Part shown: one piece after another, positions 15,289 to 24,619 of the stretch
Layout: each line of letters begins with the position of its first letter
Position numbering within the stretch: the stretch's first letter is position 1
Assembly: GCA_947626105.1 (NCBI GenBank)
Contig: CANQQY010000006.1
Coordinates: 43,300 to 107,299 of the forward strand
DNA from: an uncultured Clostridia bacterium
GTDB lineage: Bacteria; Bacillota; Clostridia; Christensenellales; Borkfalkiaceae
Direction of reading: 5' to 3'
Length of the DNA stretch: 64,000 nt
Translations under genes and position numbers: made by a program
Notes under the pieces: generated by a model
Seen by the model: only the letters and a program-made list of their open reading frames with translations
The model's database searches: none
Told to the model about the DNA's origin: nothing

Positions 15289-16212
15289 TCAGATCTCCGT
15301 CACTTTCACGTTGGAAAAGATCTCTTCGTACTTCTCTTTTGCGAAGGAGATCGTACCGAACGTCGTGACTGCCGCCGTGCCCGCGGCGACGCCCGCGCGC
15401 AAAATATCCCGAAGCTCCGCGCCCTGCTGCATCATATTTGCCGCTGCGGCGACCATCGCGTCACCCGCGCCGACCGTAGAATTGACGGCGACGTTGATGC
15501 TCTTACAATAATAATTCTTCGTCCCGTCCGTGATGATCGCGCCGTCCCGTCCGAGGGAGAGGAGCACCATCTTTGCGCCGCGGTCCAAAAGCTCCCTGCA
15601 ACCCGAAAGCATTTCCGCTCTCGTTTTCAGTTTTCTGCCGAGCGTATTTTCAAGTTCTTCGAGATTGGGCTTCGCGAGATCGACGCCCGCCTCCAAAGCG
15701 GCAAAGAGCCGCCCGCCCTCCGTATCCACGATTTTGAGCGAATGCGGGTCGACGGCGCGGAAGAGATCGCGGTAATAGCCGTCGTCCACACCGCGGGGAA
15801 GGCTCCCCGAAATGACGGTGACCGCCGACCGAGCCGAAAATCCCTGTATCATGCGGAGGAGTTCGACCAGCTTTTCCCCCTCCACCTGACCGCCGACGTC
15901 GTTGATCTCGGTGAGCATGGAGCGTTTATCAATACATTTATAGTTTTCGCGCACGCGGCCGTTGTTCCAGACAAAAGAAAAGCGGACGCCTTCCTTGTCG
16001 AGCGCATGCTCGAACATCTGACCGTTTTCATTATACATAAACCCGGTGGCGAACGCTTCGGCGCCGAGACGGGCGACGCCGATCGCAACGTTGAGCGCTT
16101 TCCCCGTAAAGGACAGCGTCTTGGATCTGACGACATTGACCTTTCCGATATTGAGCGAATCAAGCTCGATCGTGACGTCTACGCTCGGACTCATGCAGAC
16201 TGTTAAAATCAT
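15289..16212 (-). CDS. fruK: PfkB-family sugar kinase, probable 1-phosphofructokinase
   Basis: This 307-residue ribokinase-fold kinase begins MILTVCMSPSVDVTIELD, the usual start of 1-phosphofructokinase/tagatose-6-phosphate kinase proteins. It has GKALNVAIGVARLG (substrate loop), ISGSLPRGV, and the catalytic NSTVGAGDAMVAA near residue 250 (anion hole and Asp base). It phosphorylates a hexose phosphate at C6 or C1; fructose-1-phosphate is the likeliest substrate, but no PTS gene is nearby to confirm it. I prefer the ATG at 16212 because the ATG at 16224 overlaps the purine-rich ribosome site. It follows pfkA by 57 nt and shares its promoter. Confidence 0.82.
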   Translation of the reverse strand: MILTVCMSPSVDVTIELDSLNIGKVNVVRSKTLSFTGKALNVAIGVARLGAEAFATGFMYNENGQMFEHALDKEGVRFSFVWNNGRVRENYKCIDKRSMLTEINDVGGQVEGEKLVELLRMIQGFSARSAVTVISGSLPRGVDDGYYRDLFRAVDPHSLKIVDTEGGRLFAALEAGVDLAKPNLEELENTLGRKLKTRAEMLSGCRELLDRGAKMVLLSLGRDGAIITDGTKNYYCKSINVAVNSTVGAGDAMVAAAANMMQQGAELRDILRAGVAAGTAAVTTFGTISFAKEKYEEIFSNVKVTEI

Positions 16213-16269
16213 TTCTCCCCCCATTTTGCTTCCGCTCCGGAAGCCGACGCTTACCGTCGTCCTTCGAAA

Positions 16270-17232
16270 TTACATAGAGATCATTTGAAGCGTCTCGTAG
16301 AGCTCGTAATTGAACTTCTTTTTCATGGAGACGGCCTCGATAATATCCATATCGACGATCTCGTTTTTATGGATGCCGACGACACGGTTCCCGATGCCGT
16401 CTTTGAGAAGGCGCACGGCTTTGTTGCCGAACTGCGCGGCGAGCATTCTGTCCGCCATGGAGGGCGAACCGCCGCGCTGGATATGCCCGATGGTCGTGGG
16501 ACGGACGGAATAGGTCGTCACTTCCTGTAACTTTTTCGCAAAAGCGTCCGCGGTGACGGCGCCCTCCGCAACGACGATGATATTGGAGTGCTTGCCGTTT
16601 GCACGGGAACGGTTGATGCGCATGACGATGTCCTCAAGGTCGAATGCGATCTCGGGCACGACGATGATCTCCGCGCCGGACGTGATCCCCGCGTAAAGGG
16701 CGATATCCCCGCAATGGCGCCCCATGACCTCGACGACGGAAATGCGTTCGTGCGAATTCATGGTATCGCGGAGTTTATTGATGACTTCGAGGCAGGTATT
16801 GACCGCCGTATCGAAGCCGAGCGTATAATCCGTGTACTGTAAATCGTTATCAATGGTGCCGGGAATGCCGATCGTCGGGATCCCGTAGTCCTCAGTCAGG
16901 CACTTCGCCCCGCGGAAGGATCCGTCGCCGCCGATGACGACGAGCCCCTCGATCCCCCTTCTTTCGAGCGTCGCGACCGCTTGCTTCTGCCCCTCTTTGG
17001 TGAGCATTTCGAGGCATCTCGCCGTGCGGAGCATCGTGCCGCCCCTTTGGACGATATCGGAGACAGAACGCATTTCAAGCTGCCTCATATTGTCCTCAAT
17101 GAGTCCCGCGTAGCCGCGCTCGATGCCGTATACTTCCATGCCGAAATAAATGGCTGTGCGGACGACGGCTCTGATCGCGGCATTCATGCCGGGTGCATCG
17201 CCGCCGCTTGTGAGTAATCCGATTCGCTTCAT
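16270..17232 (-). CDS. pfkA: ATP-dependent 6-phosphofructokinase
   Basis: The product makes fructose-1,6-bisphosphate, the committed step of glycolysis. The 320-residue protein is of classical bacterial length and has MKRIGLLTSGGDAPGMNAAIR, VVIGGDGSFRGA (the GGDGS form marks ATP rather than pyrophosphate use), GIPGTIDND with the catalytic Asp, and EVMGRHCGDIAL. GGAGG lies 6 nt before the ATG. It precedes pfkB and follows dnaE, a gene order common in Clostridia. An extended -10 promoter lies upstream at 17264. Confidence 0.97.
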   Translation of the reverse strand: MKRIGLLTSGGDAPGMNAAIRAVVRTAIYFGMEVYGIERGYAGLIEDNMRQLEMRSVSDIVQRGGTMLRTARCLEMLTKEGQKQAVATLERRGIEGLVVIGGDGSFRGAKCLTEDYGIPTIGIPGTIDNDLQYTDYTLGFDTAVNTCLEVINKLRDTMNSHERISVVEVMGRHCGDIALYAGITSGAEIIVVPEIAFDLEDIVMRINRSRANGKHSNIIVVAEGAVTADAFAKKLQEVTTYSVRPTTIGHIQRGGSPSMADRMLAAQFGNKAVRLLKDGIGNRVVGIHKNEIVDMDIIEAVSMKKKFNYELYETLQMISM

Positions 17233-17263
17233 ATCAACCTCCGTGTACTTCCCTCTCTTCGGT

Positions 17264-17292
17264 ATTATAACACATTACAAGTAAAAAAGAAA
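17264..17292 (-). promoter_or_regulatory. Promoter of pfkA-pfkB
   Basis: On the minus strand TATAAT (17269-17264) with an extended TG one base upstream and a weak TTTCTT -35 at 17-bp spacing. It separates pfkA from dnaE, although read-through is possible. Confidence 0.55.
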
Positions 17293-17331
17293 GAGTGTTT
17301 TCCGATTTTCCGGACTTCTTTTTTAATTTTT

Positions 17332-20300
17332 TTATACGATCTTGATGCAGGACTCCGGCAAGAACGTCCTAAGTTCCGCGGCAAGCGCGCGGGAGAGGCG
17401 GATCCCGTACTCGAACCGCTTTCCCCCGTAGAGGATCTTCGCCTTCGTTTCACCCTGATAGCCTTCGAGCGCGTCGACGAGCTCGTTGAAGTCCTCTTCC
17501 GCAAGCGAGCGCGCGTCAAGCCAGAGGACCTGTTCCTGTTCCTTGGCCTCGGGCTCCGCCTTTTTTGTCTGCTCCTCGGGATCGAGCACATCCAGCGTAT
17601 CGACGACGATGACGGGAAGTTTATCGGGCGGACAGTCGATCTTGCCCGAAATGCGCACGACGGCGTCATGTTTCAATGCCGAACGCACTTTCTCGTAGAT
17701 CCGCGGGAATGCGACGCATTCGACGCTGCCGTAGAGATCTTCGACCGTGATAAACGCCATGATCGCGCCCGACTTCGTATTGATCTTTTTGACCCCCGCG
17801 ACGAGTCCGCCAAGCGTTGCGGGATCTCCCGCCTTGATGAGATTATACGTCCTGTTGCCCGTCTCTTCGTCCTCTTCGAAGTCCGAAAGCATGCCTGTAT
17901 GGAAGGAACAGTCCTTGAAGAGGTGGGCGTATTGTTCGAAGGGATGGCCGCTGACATACACGCCGAGCACCGATTTTTCTTTGCCGAGAAGGTCGTCCGC
18001 TTCCCATTCCGGAATGTCGGGATACTCCGCTTTCGGGGGTTCTTCCCTGATAAAATCGCCGAATAGCGACATCTGCATGCTCGATTTCTGTTTGTCGATG
18101 AGCTGGATCCGCCGCATGAGATCCTCATAGACGGCATTGTATTGCGCCCTGCGGTATCCCATCCCGTCGAACGCGCCGCCGAAAATGAGCGCTTCGACCA
18201 TCCGCTTATTGACGAACTTCGTGCAGCGCATCAGGAAATCCGAGAAATCCTTGAAAACTCCCCCCTTGGCACGTTCCTCGATGACGCACTCCATTGCGGC
18301 GATGCCGACCCCGCGCAGTGCGCACAGGCCGAAGCGGATCCCGTCCCCTTCGACGGAAAAGTAAGCCTTCGAACGGTTGACGTCGGGAGGAAGGACCCTG
18401 ATGTTCTTTTCCTTCATGTAAACGACGTATTTCGCGATCTCGTCGATCTTGGTGATGCGGTTATTGAGCACGCCCGCAAGGAATTCCTTGGGGTAGTATT
18501 TTTTAAGGTATGCCGTCTGATAGGTGACGACGGCGTACGCCGCGGCGTGCGATTTGTTGAAAGCGTAGGAAGCAAAGCTCTCCATCTGGGCGAAGAGCTC
18601 GGCGGAGACTTCGGGCGGGATCCCGTGCGCCTTGCAGCCCGTGATGTTGCCGTAGATGGGTGAACCGTCCTTTGCGGTTCCGACGACTTTATCCACGTCG
18701 CCGTAGATGAATTTATCCTTCTGCGCCATCAGTTCGGAGCGGTGCTTTTTCGCCATTGCACGGCGGACGAGGTCTGCCTGCCCCAGAGAATATCCCGCAA
18801 GATTCTGGAAGATCTGCATGACCTGCTCCTGATAGATGATGACCCCGTACGTCTTTTCCAGAATGGGTTTCAAGAGAGGCGTGAGGTAATGGATCTTATC
18901 GGGTTCCGCCCTGTTTTTCAGATAGTCGGGGATAAAGTCCATGGGACCCGGGCGGTAGAGCGAGATCCCCGCGATGAGATCTTCGAGGCAGGTAGGGCGG
19001 AGCTGTTTCATGAACCGCTTCATCCCCCCTTGTTCAAGCTGGAACACCGCGTCCGTATCCCCTTCCGCGATGAGATCGTATGCCCCGGGATCGTCACAGC
19101 TCTGCCCGAACTCGATGTGCTTCCCGTAGTCCTCATAGATATAATCAAGCGTCTTTTTGATGTCGGTGAGGGTGGTGAGCGCCAAAAAGTCCATTTTGAG
19201 CATGCCGATGGACTCCACCTCTTTCATGTCGAACTGGGTCGTAATATCCGTTCCGTTGCGCGAGAGCGGCACGTTGTCGGCGATCTTTTTGCGGCAGATG
19301 ACGACGCCCGCCGCATGCATCGACGTGTTGCGGGGCATCCCTTCGAGTTTGAGCCCCATGTCGATGACCCGTTTCAAGGTCTCGTCCGATTCGTAGATCT
19401 CCACAAATTCGGAATTGCGCTTGCCCTCCTGGTCGGCGAGCTTTTTGAGCGCTTCATCGTGCTTGTCGGGATCGTCCGCCGTGTCGAGCACCTTTTGGCG
19501 GCAGCTCTCGATATTGAGTCCCAACAGCTCGCGGATGGTGGATTTCCCGTCCATGAGCTTTGTGACGCGGTCGGTATCCGCATACGGCACGCGCATGACC
19601 CTGCCTACGTCCTTGATGACGGCGCGCGAAGCAAGCGTTCCGAATGTGACGATCTGCGCGACGTTTTCGGGGTGATAGCGCTTCCTTACATACTCGATCG
19701 TCTCCCCCCTTCTCTCCGTGCAGAAATCGACGTCGAAGTCGGGCATGGAGACGCGGTCGGGATTCAGAAACCGCTCGAAGAGAAGATCGTATCTGAGCGG
19801 GTCGACATTCGTGATCCCGATGGCATAAGCGACAATACTTCCCACGCCGCTGCCCCGCCCGGGGCCGACGGGGATATCGTGCAATCTCGACCAATTGATA
19901 TAGTCCCAAACGATGAGGAAATAATCCGCAAACCCCATCTTGATGATGACGGAAAGCTCGTACTCCGCCCTCTTTTTGATCTCTTCGGTGAGAACGGGGT
20001 ACCGCTTGGGAAGCCCGTCCCATGTGAGGCGGGTCAGATATTCGGGCGAAGGCGTCCCGTCGTCCGCGGTATAGAGCGGAATGAGGGATTTATCGTAGAC
20101 GGGAGATCCGTCCTCTTTCAAATTGAAGGGCGTATCGACGTCGGAGACTTTGTCCGCGATGACGCGGGTGTTGGAGATCGCCTCGGGAAGATCGGGAAAG
20201 AGCGCCGCCATTTCGTCTCCCGATTTCATGTAAAACTCGTGCGTCTGCATCTTCATGCGGGTGGGGTCGTCGAGCGTGCGTTTTGTCTGGATGCACATGA

Positions 20301-20946
20301 GGACGTCCTGCATCTCCCAATCCTCTTTTTTGAGGTAATGGACGTCGTTGGTCGCGACGATCTGCGCGCCGATCTCCCGCGCGATCTGCACGAGAAGCGG
20401 CAAGATCTGCTTCTGTTCGGGGATCCCGTGATCCTGTATCTCAATATAAAAGTCCTCTCCGAAGAGGCTTTGGAGATAGCGGGCAAATTCCTTGGCTTTT
20501 TCGTATTCTCCCGCCATCAAAAGGCGGGGGATCCGCCCCGCAAGACATGCGGAGAGGCAAATCACCCCTTCCGTGTGTTCTTTCAAAACCGTATAATCAA
20601 TGCGCGGGCGGTAATAGTAGCCGTCTACATAGGCAAGCGAATCGAGCTGGACGAGATTGATGTACCCCGCCTTGTTTTTGGCAAGAAGGATGAGATGATC
20701 CGCCCTTTGGTCGATATGCTGCCTGTAATCGTCTACAACGTAAAATTCGCACCCGATGATCGCTTTGATCTTATTTTTCTTGCACTTCTCCGCAAAGCGG
20801 AGGGATGTATACATATTGCCGTGGTCGGTGACGGCGACGGCGGAGATCCCGTTTTCCTTGCAATGGCGCACGAGGTCGTCCACTTTGACGGCGCCGTCAA
20901 GCAGACTGTACTCCGTATGGAGATGAAGATGGACAAAATCCGTCAT
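17332..20946 (-). CDS. dnaE: DNA polymerase III subunit alpha (DnaE)
   Basis: This 1204-residue replicative polymerase starts with a PHP domain (HLHLHTEYSLLDG near residue 6). It continues through the family-C polymerase core with catalytic PDFDVDF near residue 402 and GPGRGSGVGSIVAYAIGI just before it. It has helix-hairpin-helix motifs and a C-terminal OB fold (GAIMAFITVEDLYGSVECVAFP). Size matches DnaE1/DnaE3. GAGGAGG lies 5 nt before the ATG. It follows whiA by 10 nt in the murB-PHP-whiA-dnaE string and is probably co-transcribed with it. Confidence 0.97.
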   Translation of the reverse strand: MTDFVHLHLHTEYSLLDGAVKVDDLVRHCKENGISAVAVTDHGNMYTSLRFAEKCKKNKIKAIIGCEFYVVDDYRQHIDQRADHLILLAKNKAGYINLVQLDSLAYVDGYYYRPRIDYTVLKEHTEGVICLSACLAGRIPRLLMAGEYEKAKEFARYLQSLFGEDFYIEIQDHGIPEQKQILPLLVQIAREIGAQIVATNDVHYLKKEDWEMQDVLMCIQTKRTLDDPTRMKMQTHEFYMKSGDEMAALFPDLPEAISNTRVIADKVSDVDTPFNLKEDGSPVYDKSLIPLYTADDGTPSPEYLTRLTWDGLPKRYPVLTEEIKKRAEYELSVIIKMGFADYFLIVWDYINWSRLHDIPVGPGRGSGVGSIVAYAIGITNVDPLRYDLLFERFLNPDRVSMPDFDVDFCTERRGETIEYVRKRYHPENVAQIVTFGTLASRAVIKDVGRVMRVPYADTDRVTKLMDGKSTIRELLGLNIESCRQKVLDTADDPDKHDEALKKLADQEGKRNSEFVEIYESDETLKRVIDMGLKLEGMPRNTSMHAAGVVICRKKIADNVPLSRNGTDITTQFDMKEVESIGMLKMDFLALTTLTDIKKTLDYIYEDYGKHIEFGQSCDDPGAYDLIAEGDTDAVFQLEQGGMKRFMKQLRPTCLEDLIAGISLYRPGPMDFIPDYLKNRAEPDKIHYLTPLLKPILEKTYGVIIYQEQVMQIFQNLAGYSLGQADLVRRAMAKKHRSELMAQKDKFIYGDVDKVVGTAKDGSPIYGNITGCKAHGIPPEVSAELFAQMESFASYAFNKSHAAAYAVVTYQTAYLKKYYPKEFLAGVLNNRITKIDEIAKYVVYMKEKNIRVLPPDVNRSKAYFSVEGDGIRFGLCALRGVGIAAMECVIEERAKGGVFKDFSDFLMRCTKFVNKRMVEALIFGGAFDGMGYRRAQYNAVYEDLMRRIQLIDKQKSSMQMSLFGDFIREEPPKAEYPDIPEWEADDLLGKEKSVLGVYVSGHPFEQYAHLFKDCSFHTGMLSDFEEDEETGNRTYNLIKAGDPATLGGLVAGVKKINTKSGAIMAFITVEDLYGSVECVAFPRIYEKVRSALKHDAVVRISGKIDCPPDKLPVIVVDTLDVLDPEEQTKKAEPEAKEQEQVLWLDARSLAEEDFNELVDALEGYQGETKAKILYGGKRFEYGIRLSRALAAELRTFLPESCIKIV

Positions 20947-20956
20947 ATGTTCCTCC

Positions 20957-21826
20957 TCAATCCTTGAAACGCTCCGTGAGCCGTCTCAATCTGTGGCTTA
21001 GCCCCCCTTTCGAGATCGCAAGGAGATCTGCGAGCTCTTGAAGGGAGAGCGTCGGGTGTTCGATGCGGGCGATCGCCGTCTCTTTGAGCGGAGAAGGGAG
21101 CGAGCCCAGCTTTTCCCTGTTTTCGACAAAGAGCCGCACCTGTTCCGCGCTTGCGGTAAGAGACCGGTCGACATTGCCCGCCGTGCAGTTTTCGACGCGG
21201 TTGCGGCGGTTGTTTTCCTCCCGTGCGGCGGATACCTGTTCAAGCGTCTTTAACGCCGATGTCGCTTCCATCACCGAAAGAAAATCGCCGATCCCTTCCC
21301 GGCTCTTACAGTAGACGACGCTCTTTTCGCCCCGCCGTACCTTGCCGCCGAAGAGCTGGAAACCGTCGAGAAGCCCCAAAAACAGCTCCGCGTCCCCATC
21401 GTCGGGAAAGACGAATTCGAGATGATATCCTGTCTTTGCGCCGCCGCGGGGCAGCGTACAGCTTCCGCCCCCGAGATACGCCCCTTTCAAAAAGGAGAGC
21501 GCGCAGTCTTGGGCGTCAAGCGGCTGGATCAGGATCTCTTCCGCATACCCAGCCGCATGTTCCCCGAGAAAGGAAAAGGTCAGTTTGTCCCTGCCGTGTT
21601 TGGGATCGCGCGCCGCCGCGGTCAGCGTCATTCTTGCGCCGAAACACTTCTCTGCGATATCCAAAAGATACGCGGCGACGTCCTCGTTCTCGCTCGTAAA
21701 AGAGAACCCGTCGCCCCGCCGCTCCCCGCACGTCCGTAGAACGGCGGAAAGGAGCGCAAGGCGGCAAGAGCGCCCCATCGGCGCATTTTTCATGATCTCC
21801 CGCTTGATTTCCGTCGTAAAATTCAT
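20957..21826 (-). CDS. whiA: WhiA-family DNA-binding regulator
   Basis: This 289-residue protein has the N-terminal LAGLIDADG-derived domain (MNFTTEIKREIM, LKGAYLGGGSCTLPRGGAKTGYHLEF) and a C-terminal helix-turn-helix (HPTLSLQELADLLAISKGGLSHRLRRL). WhiA controls cell division and chromosome segregation in Firmicutes and sporulation in Streptomyces. The start overlaps the PHP gene stop in ATGA, with no strong ribosome site of its own, so it is translationally coupled. The usual rapZ and yvcK/glmR partners are not between murB and whiA here. Confidence 0.96.
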   Translation of the reverse strand: MNFTTEIKREIMKNAPMGRSCRLALLSAVLRTCGERRGDGFSFTSENEDVAAYLLDIAEKCFGARMTLTAAARDPKHGRDKLTFSFLGEHAAGYAEEILIQPLDAQDCALSFLKGAYLGGGSCTLPRGGAKTGYHLEFVFPDDGDAELFLGLLDGFQLFGGKVRRGEKSVVYCKSREGIGDFLSVMEATSALKTLEQVSAAREENNRRNRVENCTAGNVDRSLTASAEQVRLFVENREKLGSLPSPLKETAIARIEHPTLSLQELADLLAISKGGLSHRLRRLTERFKD

Positions 21827-22596
21827 GATAAATGTTTTTTGAACTCCGCAAAGCGAAAGACGGGCAGTCTCCCGCCGATGTTATCGATCCTGTCGAGCGG
21901 CACGCCCACCCGCTTGATCTGCTCTTCCGCAAGCGTCGTTTCGCCGATCCTGCCGACGCTGTGCGCGTCCGAATTGATGACGAAGCGGACGCCGGTCTGC
22001 ACGACTTTGTCGAGCTCATCGTCGGTCAAATGCTGTTTTTTGGAACTGATTTCGAGATATGTGCCGTAGTCACGGCAGCACTTCGCGACCTCCGTAACGT
22101 CCGAAAAGCATTGGAAATTGAGGTGGGTCAAAATATCAATGGGATTCTTTTCGATCGTATTGATATACGCCTGCGTCGTATATTTGATGAGGGAAGCGGA
22201 GGGTTTTAAGTGAAGCTGTGTGAGCCACCAGCCCCGCCAGCCGATCTTACGGTCGGAAAAGGTCTCATACCGCGCCATCACATGCACTCCCGCGAGGAAG
22301 ATATCAAAAACCCTGTAATCCTCTTCCGTAAAATCGGTGAGTCCCGATACGCCGCGGATATTGCATTCCATCCCCGCAAGCACTTTGATCCCCGTCGCCT
22401 GCTCCGCCTCGCGGCAATCCTTCAAAAGGCTCGGAGTCTCTTTTCTCTTCACGCCGAACATGGCATGCGAAAAGCCGTGATCGGTGATCGCAACTGCGGA
22501 AAGGCCGAGCTCCTTCGCCCGCTCCGCATTCTCCATCACCGTGTTTTTCCCATGGGAATAAAGCGTATGCGTATGATAATCTGCCGTAAGTTTCAT
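21823..22596 (-). CDS. PHP-domain metal-dependent phosphatase/phosphoesterase
   Basis: This 257-residue PHP protein has the metal-ligand motifs DYHTHTLYSHG (residues 5-15), AITDHGFSHAMF (36-47), GMECNIRG, DILTHLNF and NSDAHSVGR in the usual order. That places it with YcdX/HisK-like hydrolases acting on small phosphorylated substrates. The histidinol-phosphatase role is unlikely since no his genes are near. AGGAG lies 5 nt before the ATG. It sits between murB and whiA, a slot occupied by PHP proteins in several Clostridia. Confidence 0.88.
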   Translation of the reverse strand: MKLTADYHTHTLYSHGKNTVMENAERAKELGLSAVAITDHGFSHAMFGVKRKETPSLLKDCREAEQATGIKVLAGMECNIRGVSGLTDFTEEDYRVFDIFLAGVHVMARYETFSDRKIGWRGWWLTQLHLKPSASLIKYTTQAYINTIEKNPIDILTHLNFQCFSDVTEVAKCCRDYGTYLEISSKKQHLTDDELDKVVQTGVRFVINSDAHSVGRIGETTLAEEQIKRVGVPLDRIDNIGGRLPVFRFAEFKKHLS

Positions 22597-22622
22597 AGGA
22601 ACTCCTGTTCGGGCAATGCCCG

Positions 22623-23537
22623 TTATGTATGAGCGCCGAATGTCAACCGTCTGATCTCTTCCCGCAAGGAAATGCCCGTTTTCGCGCGGACTTCCTCCTT
22701 GACGCGGCTGATGAGCGCAGCCACATCCGCGGCTGTTCCGCCCTCATTGATGATAAAATTCGCATGAATTTCGGAGACGCGCGCGCCGCCCTCCCTTAGG
22801 CCTTTGAGCCCGCATGCTTCGATGATCCCGCCTGCGGATCTTCCTTCGGGATTGACGAAGGTGCACCCCATGCTCCTGCCCTTGGGAAGGGACTTCCTTC
22901 TTTCGCGGTAGCGCGCCGTATTCGCCGCGATCCTTTCCTTTGAGGCGGGTTCGGCACGGAAGAGCGCGCCGACGACGAAGATCCCTTCCTGAAATACGCT
23001 CGTTTTCTCTCCGAATGCGCACATCTCGTGCGGAAAACTGCGGATCTTCCCGTTTTGCACGGCAAGAACACGGATCGCAACGTCACAGATGTGCCAACCC
23101 GGAACGCCCGCATTCATCGTGACCGCGCCGCCGACCGTCATGGGTATCCCCGTAAAGGGCTCGAACCCGCCGACGCCGTTTTCGCGCGCAAAGCGGCAGA
23201 GCGCGCCGCCCGTGACCCCCGCACCTGCGAAAATGCAGTTTCCCCCCATCAAAAGCGCAGTGAGGCGGTCGGCGCGGATGAGCGCCCCGTCGATATCCCC
23301 GTCCTCGGGAAGGGTATTCGCCCCCGCGCCGAGAAAGGCGTACGGAATGCCGCTCCCGGACAGATAAGCGAGAAGTTCGGAAGCCTCCTCGGCGTCCGAC
23401 GGGCTCGCCGCGGCCGCAACTGCTCCTCCGCAGCCGATCGTCGTCCTCCTTGCAAGGGAGACATTTTCCTCGATCCGCAGCCAAGGGAACTTTTCATGCA
23501 AGAGCGCATAAACGCCCAAATTAAAACCGTGAATCAT
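22623..23537 (-). CDS. murB: UDP-N-acetylenolpyruvoylglucosamine reductase
   Basis: This flavoenzyme makes UDP-MurNAc using NADPH. The 304-residue protein has TTIGCGGAVAAAASP for FAD binding, GAGANTLP, GFEPFTGIPMTVGGAVTMNAGVPG, MGCTFVNPEGRSAGGIIEACGLKG with the catalytic Ser region, and HANFIINEGGTAADV. I use the ATG at 23537 (MIHGFNLGV); longer in-frame sequence would run into the preceding gene. The ribosome site is weak. It begins 23 nt after the solute-binding-like gene and leads into PHP-whiA-dnaE. Confidence 0.94.
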   Translation of the reverse strand: MIHGFNLGVYALLHEKFPWLRIEENVSLARRTTIGCGGAVAAAASPSDAEEASELLAYLSGSGIPYAFLGAGANTLPEDGDIDGALIRADRLTALLMGGNCIFAGAGVTGGALCRFARENGVGGFEPFTGIPMTVGGAVTMNAGVPGWHICDVAIRVLAVQNGKIRSFPHEMCAFGEKTSVFQEGIFVVGALFRAEPASKERIAANTARYRERRKSLPKGRSMGCTFVNPEGRSAGGIIEACGLKGLREGGARVSEIHANFIINEGGTAADVAALISRVKEEVRAKTGISLREEIRRLTFGAHT

Positions 23538-23560
23538 TTTACCATATTTCTCCGTTTTTT

Positions 23561-24442
23561 TCAATGGGATTTCAGATATTTCTCGATTTTTTTCAAATCT
23601 TCTCCCGCACGGGCGAGATCGGAAACTTCGGACAGCGCCGCGGAGGAAGCAAACACGCTCACCGTCCGCGCAGGTTCTCTCGGCGTCTCCATCCCGATCC
23701 CCGAAAGAAGTCCCTGCGTCCGCTCGGAAAGGAGCTCTTCGACGAGCCGCATGCAATCCTCCCTCTTTTCCTCGGAAAGGATCGCGATATATTGAAATAG
23801 ATCGTTATACCCGTCCAGATCGCGGGTATACACGCTCACGCCGCGGTTTTGGAAGCGGCAAACGTCCCTTTGCGTGCCCAAAAGATAGCGGTATTCCCCG
23901 TTCAAAAAGCCCGTATAAGCGGCGTCCGAAGGGAGTTCCGTCCCCTTGACGTCCCCGAATGCGGCGGAAAGGACGGCGAGATTGCTCCCGCCGCAAGAAA
24001 CAGCGATTCCCCCCTCTTCGCCGAACGTTTCGTCGCGGGAAAAGAGCACATATTTCCCCGCGCACCACGGCACGGCAAGGCAGCGTCCACCGATGCTTCC
24101 TCCCGAGAAGGAGTAAGGCAAAGGCTTGCATTCCTCTGCAAACTCCCCAAGCCCCACCCCGAAGGAGAGCATATCGGGTTTTTTGCCTTCGGCAAGAGCC
24201 GCGCGCGCACCTTCCGCGGTATAGGAGAGAACATAATAGTAAACGCCCTCTCCTTCGATGCGGCGGGCGGCTTTTGCAAGAAAGGACGTCCTCGACCCCT
24301 TTCCGCCTTCGAACGTATCGACATTCCAGACTTCTACGATCGTTTTTTCCGCGGCTTCCGACCTTGTTTCAGGGAAGAAAAGAAGGCATAAGAGGAGCGC
24401 GGCGATCAACAAAAACGGAGTAAGTTTCAACAGCCACTTCAT
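23561..24442 (-). CDS. Membrane-anchored extracellular solute-binding-like protein
   Basis: Family assignment is tentative. The 293-residue product has an N-terminal membrane segment (LLKLTPFLLIAALLLCLLFF) without a convincing lipobox. It then has an extracellular domain with EVWNVDTFEGGKGSRTSFL, KPDMLSFGVG, LAVPWCAGKYVLFSRDE and GYNDLFQYIAILSEE, the layout of family-1 solute-binding proteins, though short. No ABC partner is adjacent; it lies upstream of murB. The ATG at 24442 lacks a Shine-Dalgarno. A TACAAT box ends 7 nt before it, so the mRNA may be leaderless, but its -35 region is poor. Confidence 0.65.
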   Translation of the reverse strand: MKWLLKLTPFLLIAALLLCLLFFPETRSEAAEKTIVEVWNVDTFEGGKGSRTSFLAKAARRIEGEGVYYYVLSYTAEGARAALAEGKKPDMLSFGVGLGEFAEECKPLPYSFSGGSIGGRCLAVPWCAGKYVLFSRDETFGEEGGIAVSCGGSNLAVLSAAFGDVKGTELPSDAAYTGFLNGEYRYLLGTQRDVCRFQNRGVSVYTRDLDGYNDLFQYIAILSEEKREDCMRLVEELLSERTQGLLSGIGMETPREPARTVSVFASSAALSEVSDLARAGEDLKKIEKYLKSH

Positions 24443-24480
24443 ATATAATATTGTATTAACGGAAAATCGGGCGCATGCAA

Positions 24481-24539
24481 GAAGGGACGCCGTAGCGTCC
24501 CTTCCGCGCCTCTGCCGCCACGCGTGTTTCGGCAGAGGC
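24481..24539 (-). terminator. Two adjacent stable hairpins after the DUF1540 gene
   Basis: GAAGGGACG/CGTCCCTTC (24481-24504) and GCCTCTGCCG/CGGCAGAGGC (24508-24539) are perfect stems. On the minus strand only a short T-poor stretch follows, so they may terminate weakly or protect the 3' end of the DUF1540 transcript. The stretch 24540-24619 shows no other feature. Confidence 0.5.
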
Positions 24540-24619
24540 TCTATTTCAAAGCGTTCCCGCTGAGAATTAGATTGTGATAAAAACACGCTTTTATTCTTTC
24601 ACCCCTGAGAGGGTAAATT

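Noticed and set aside
18742..20967. 741-codon plus-strand open frame opposite dnaE
   Set aside because: It is the complement of conserved dnaE codons, with no ribosome site or family motif. Similar long antisense frames opposite nrdD (12824-14995), valS (34167-36794) and polA (1973-3220) arise from GC-rich third-position bias.
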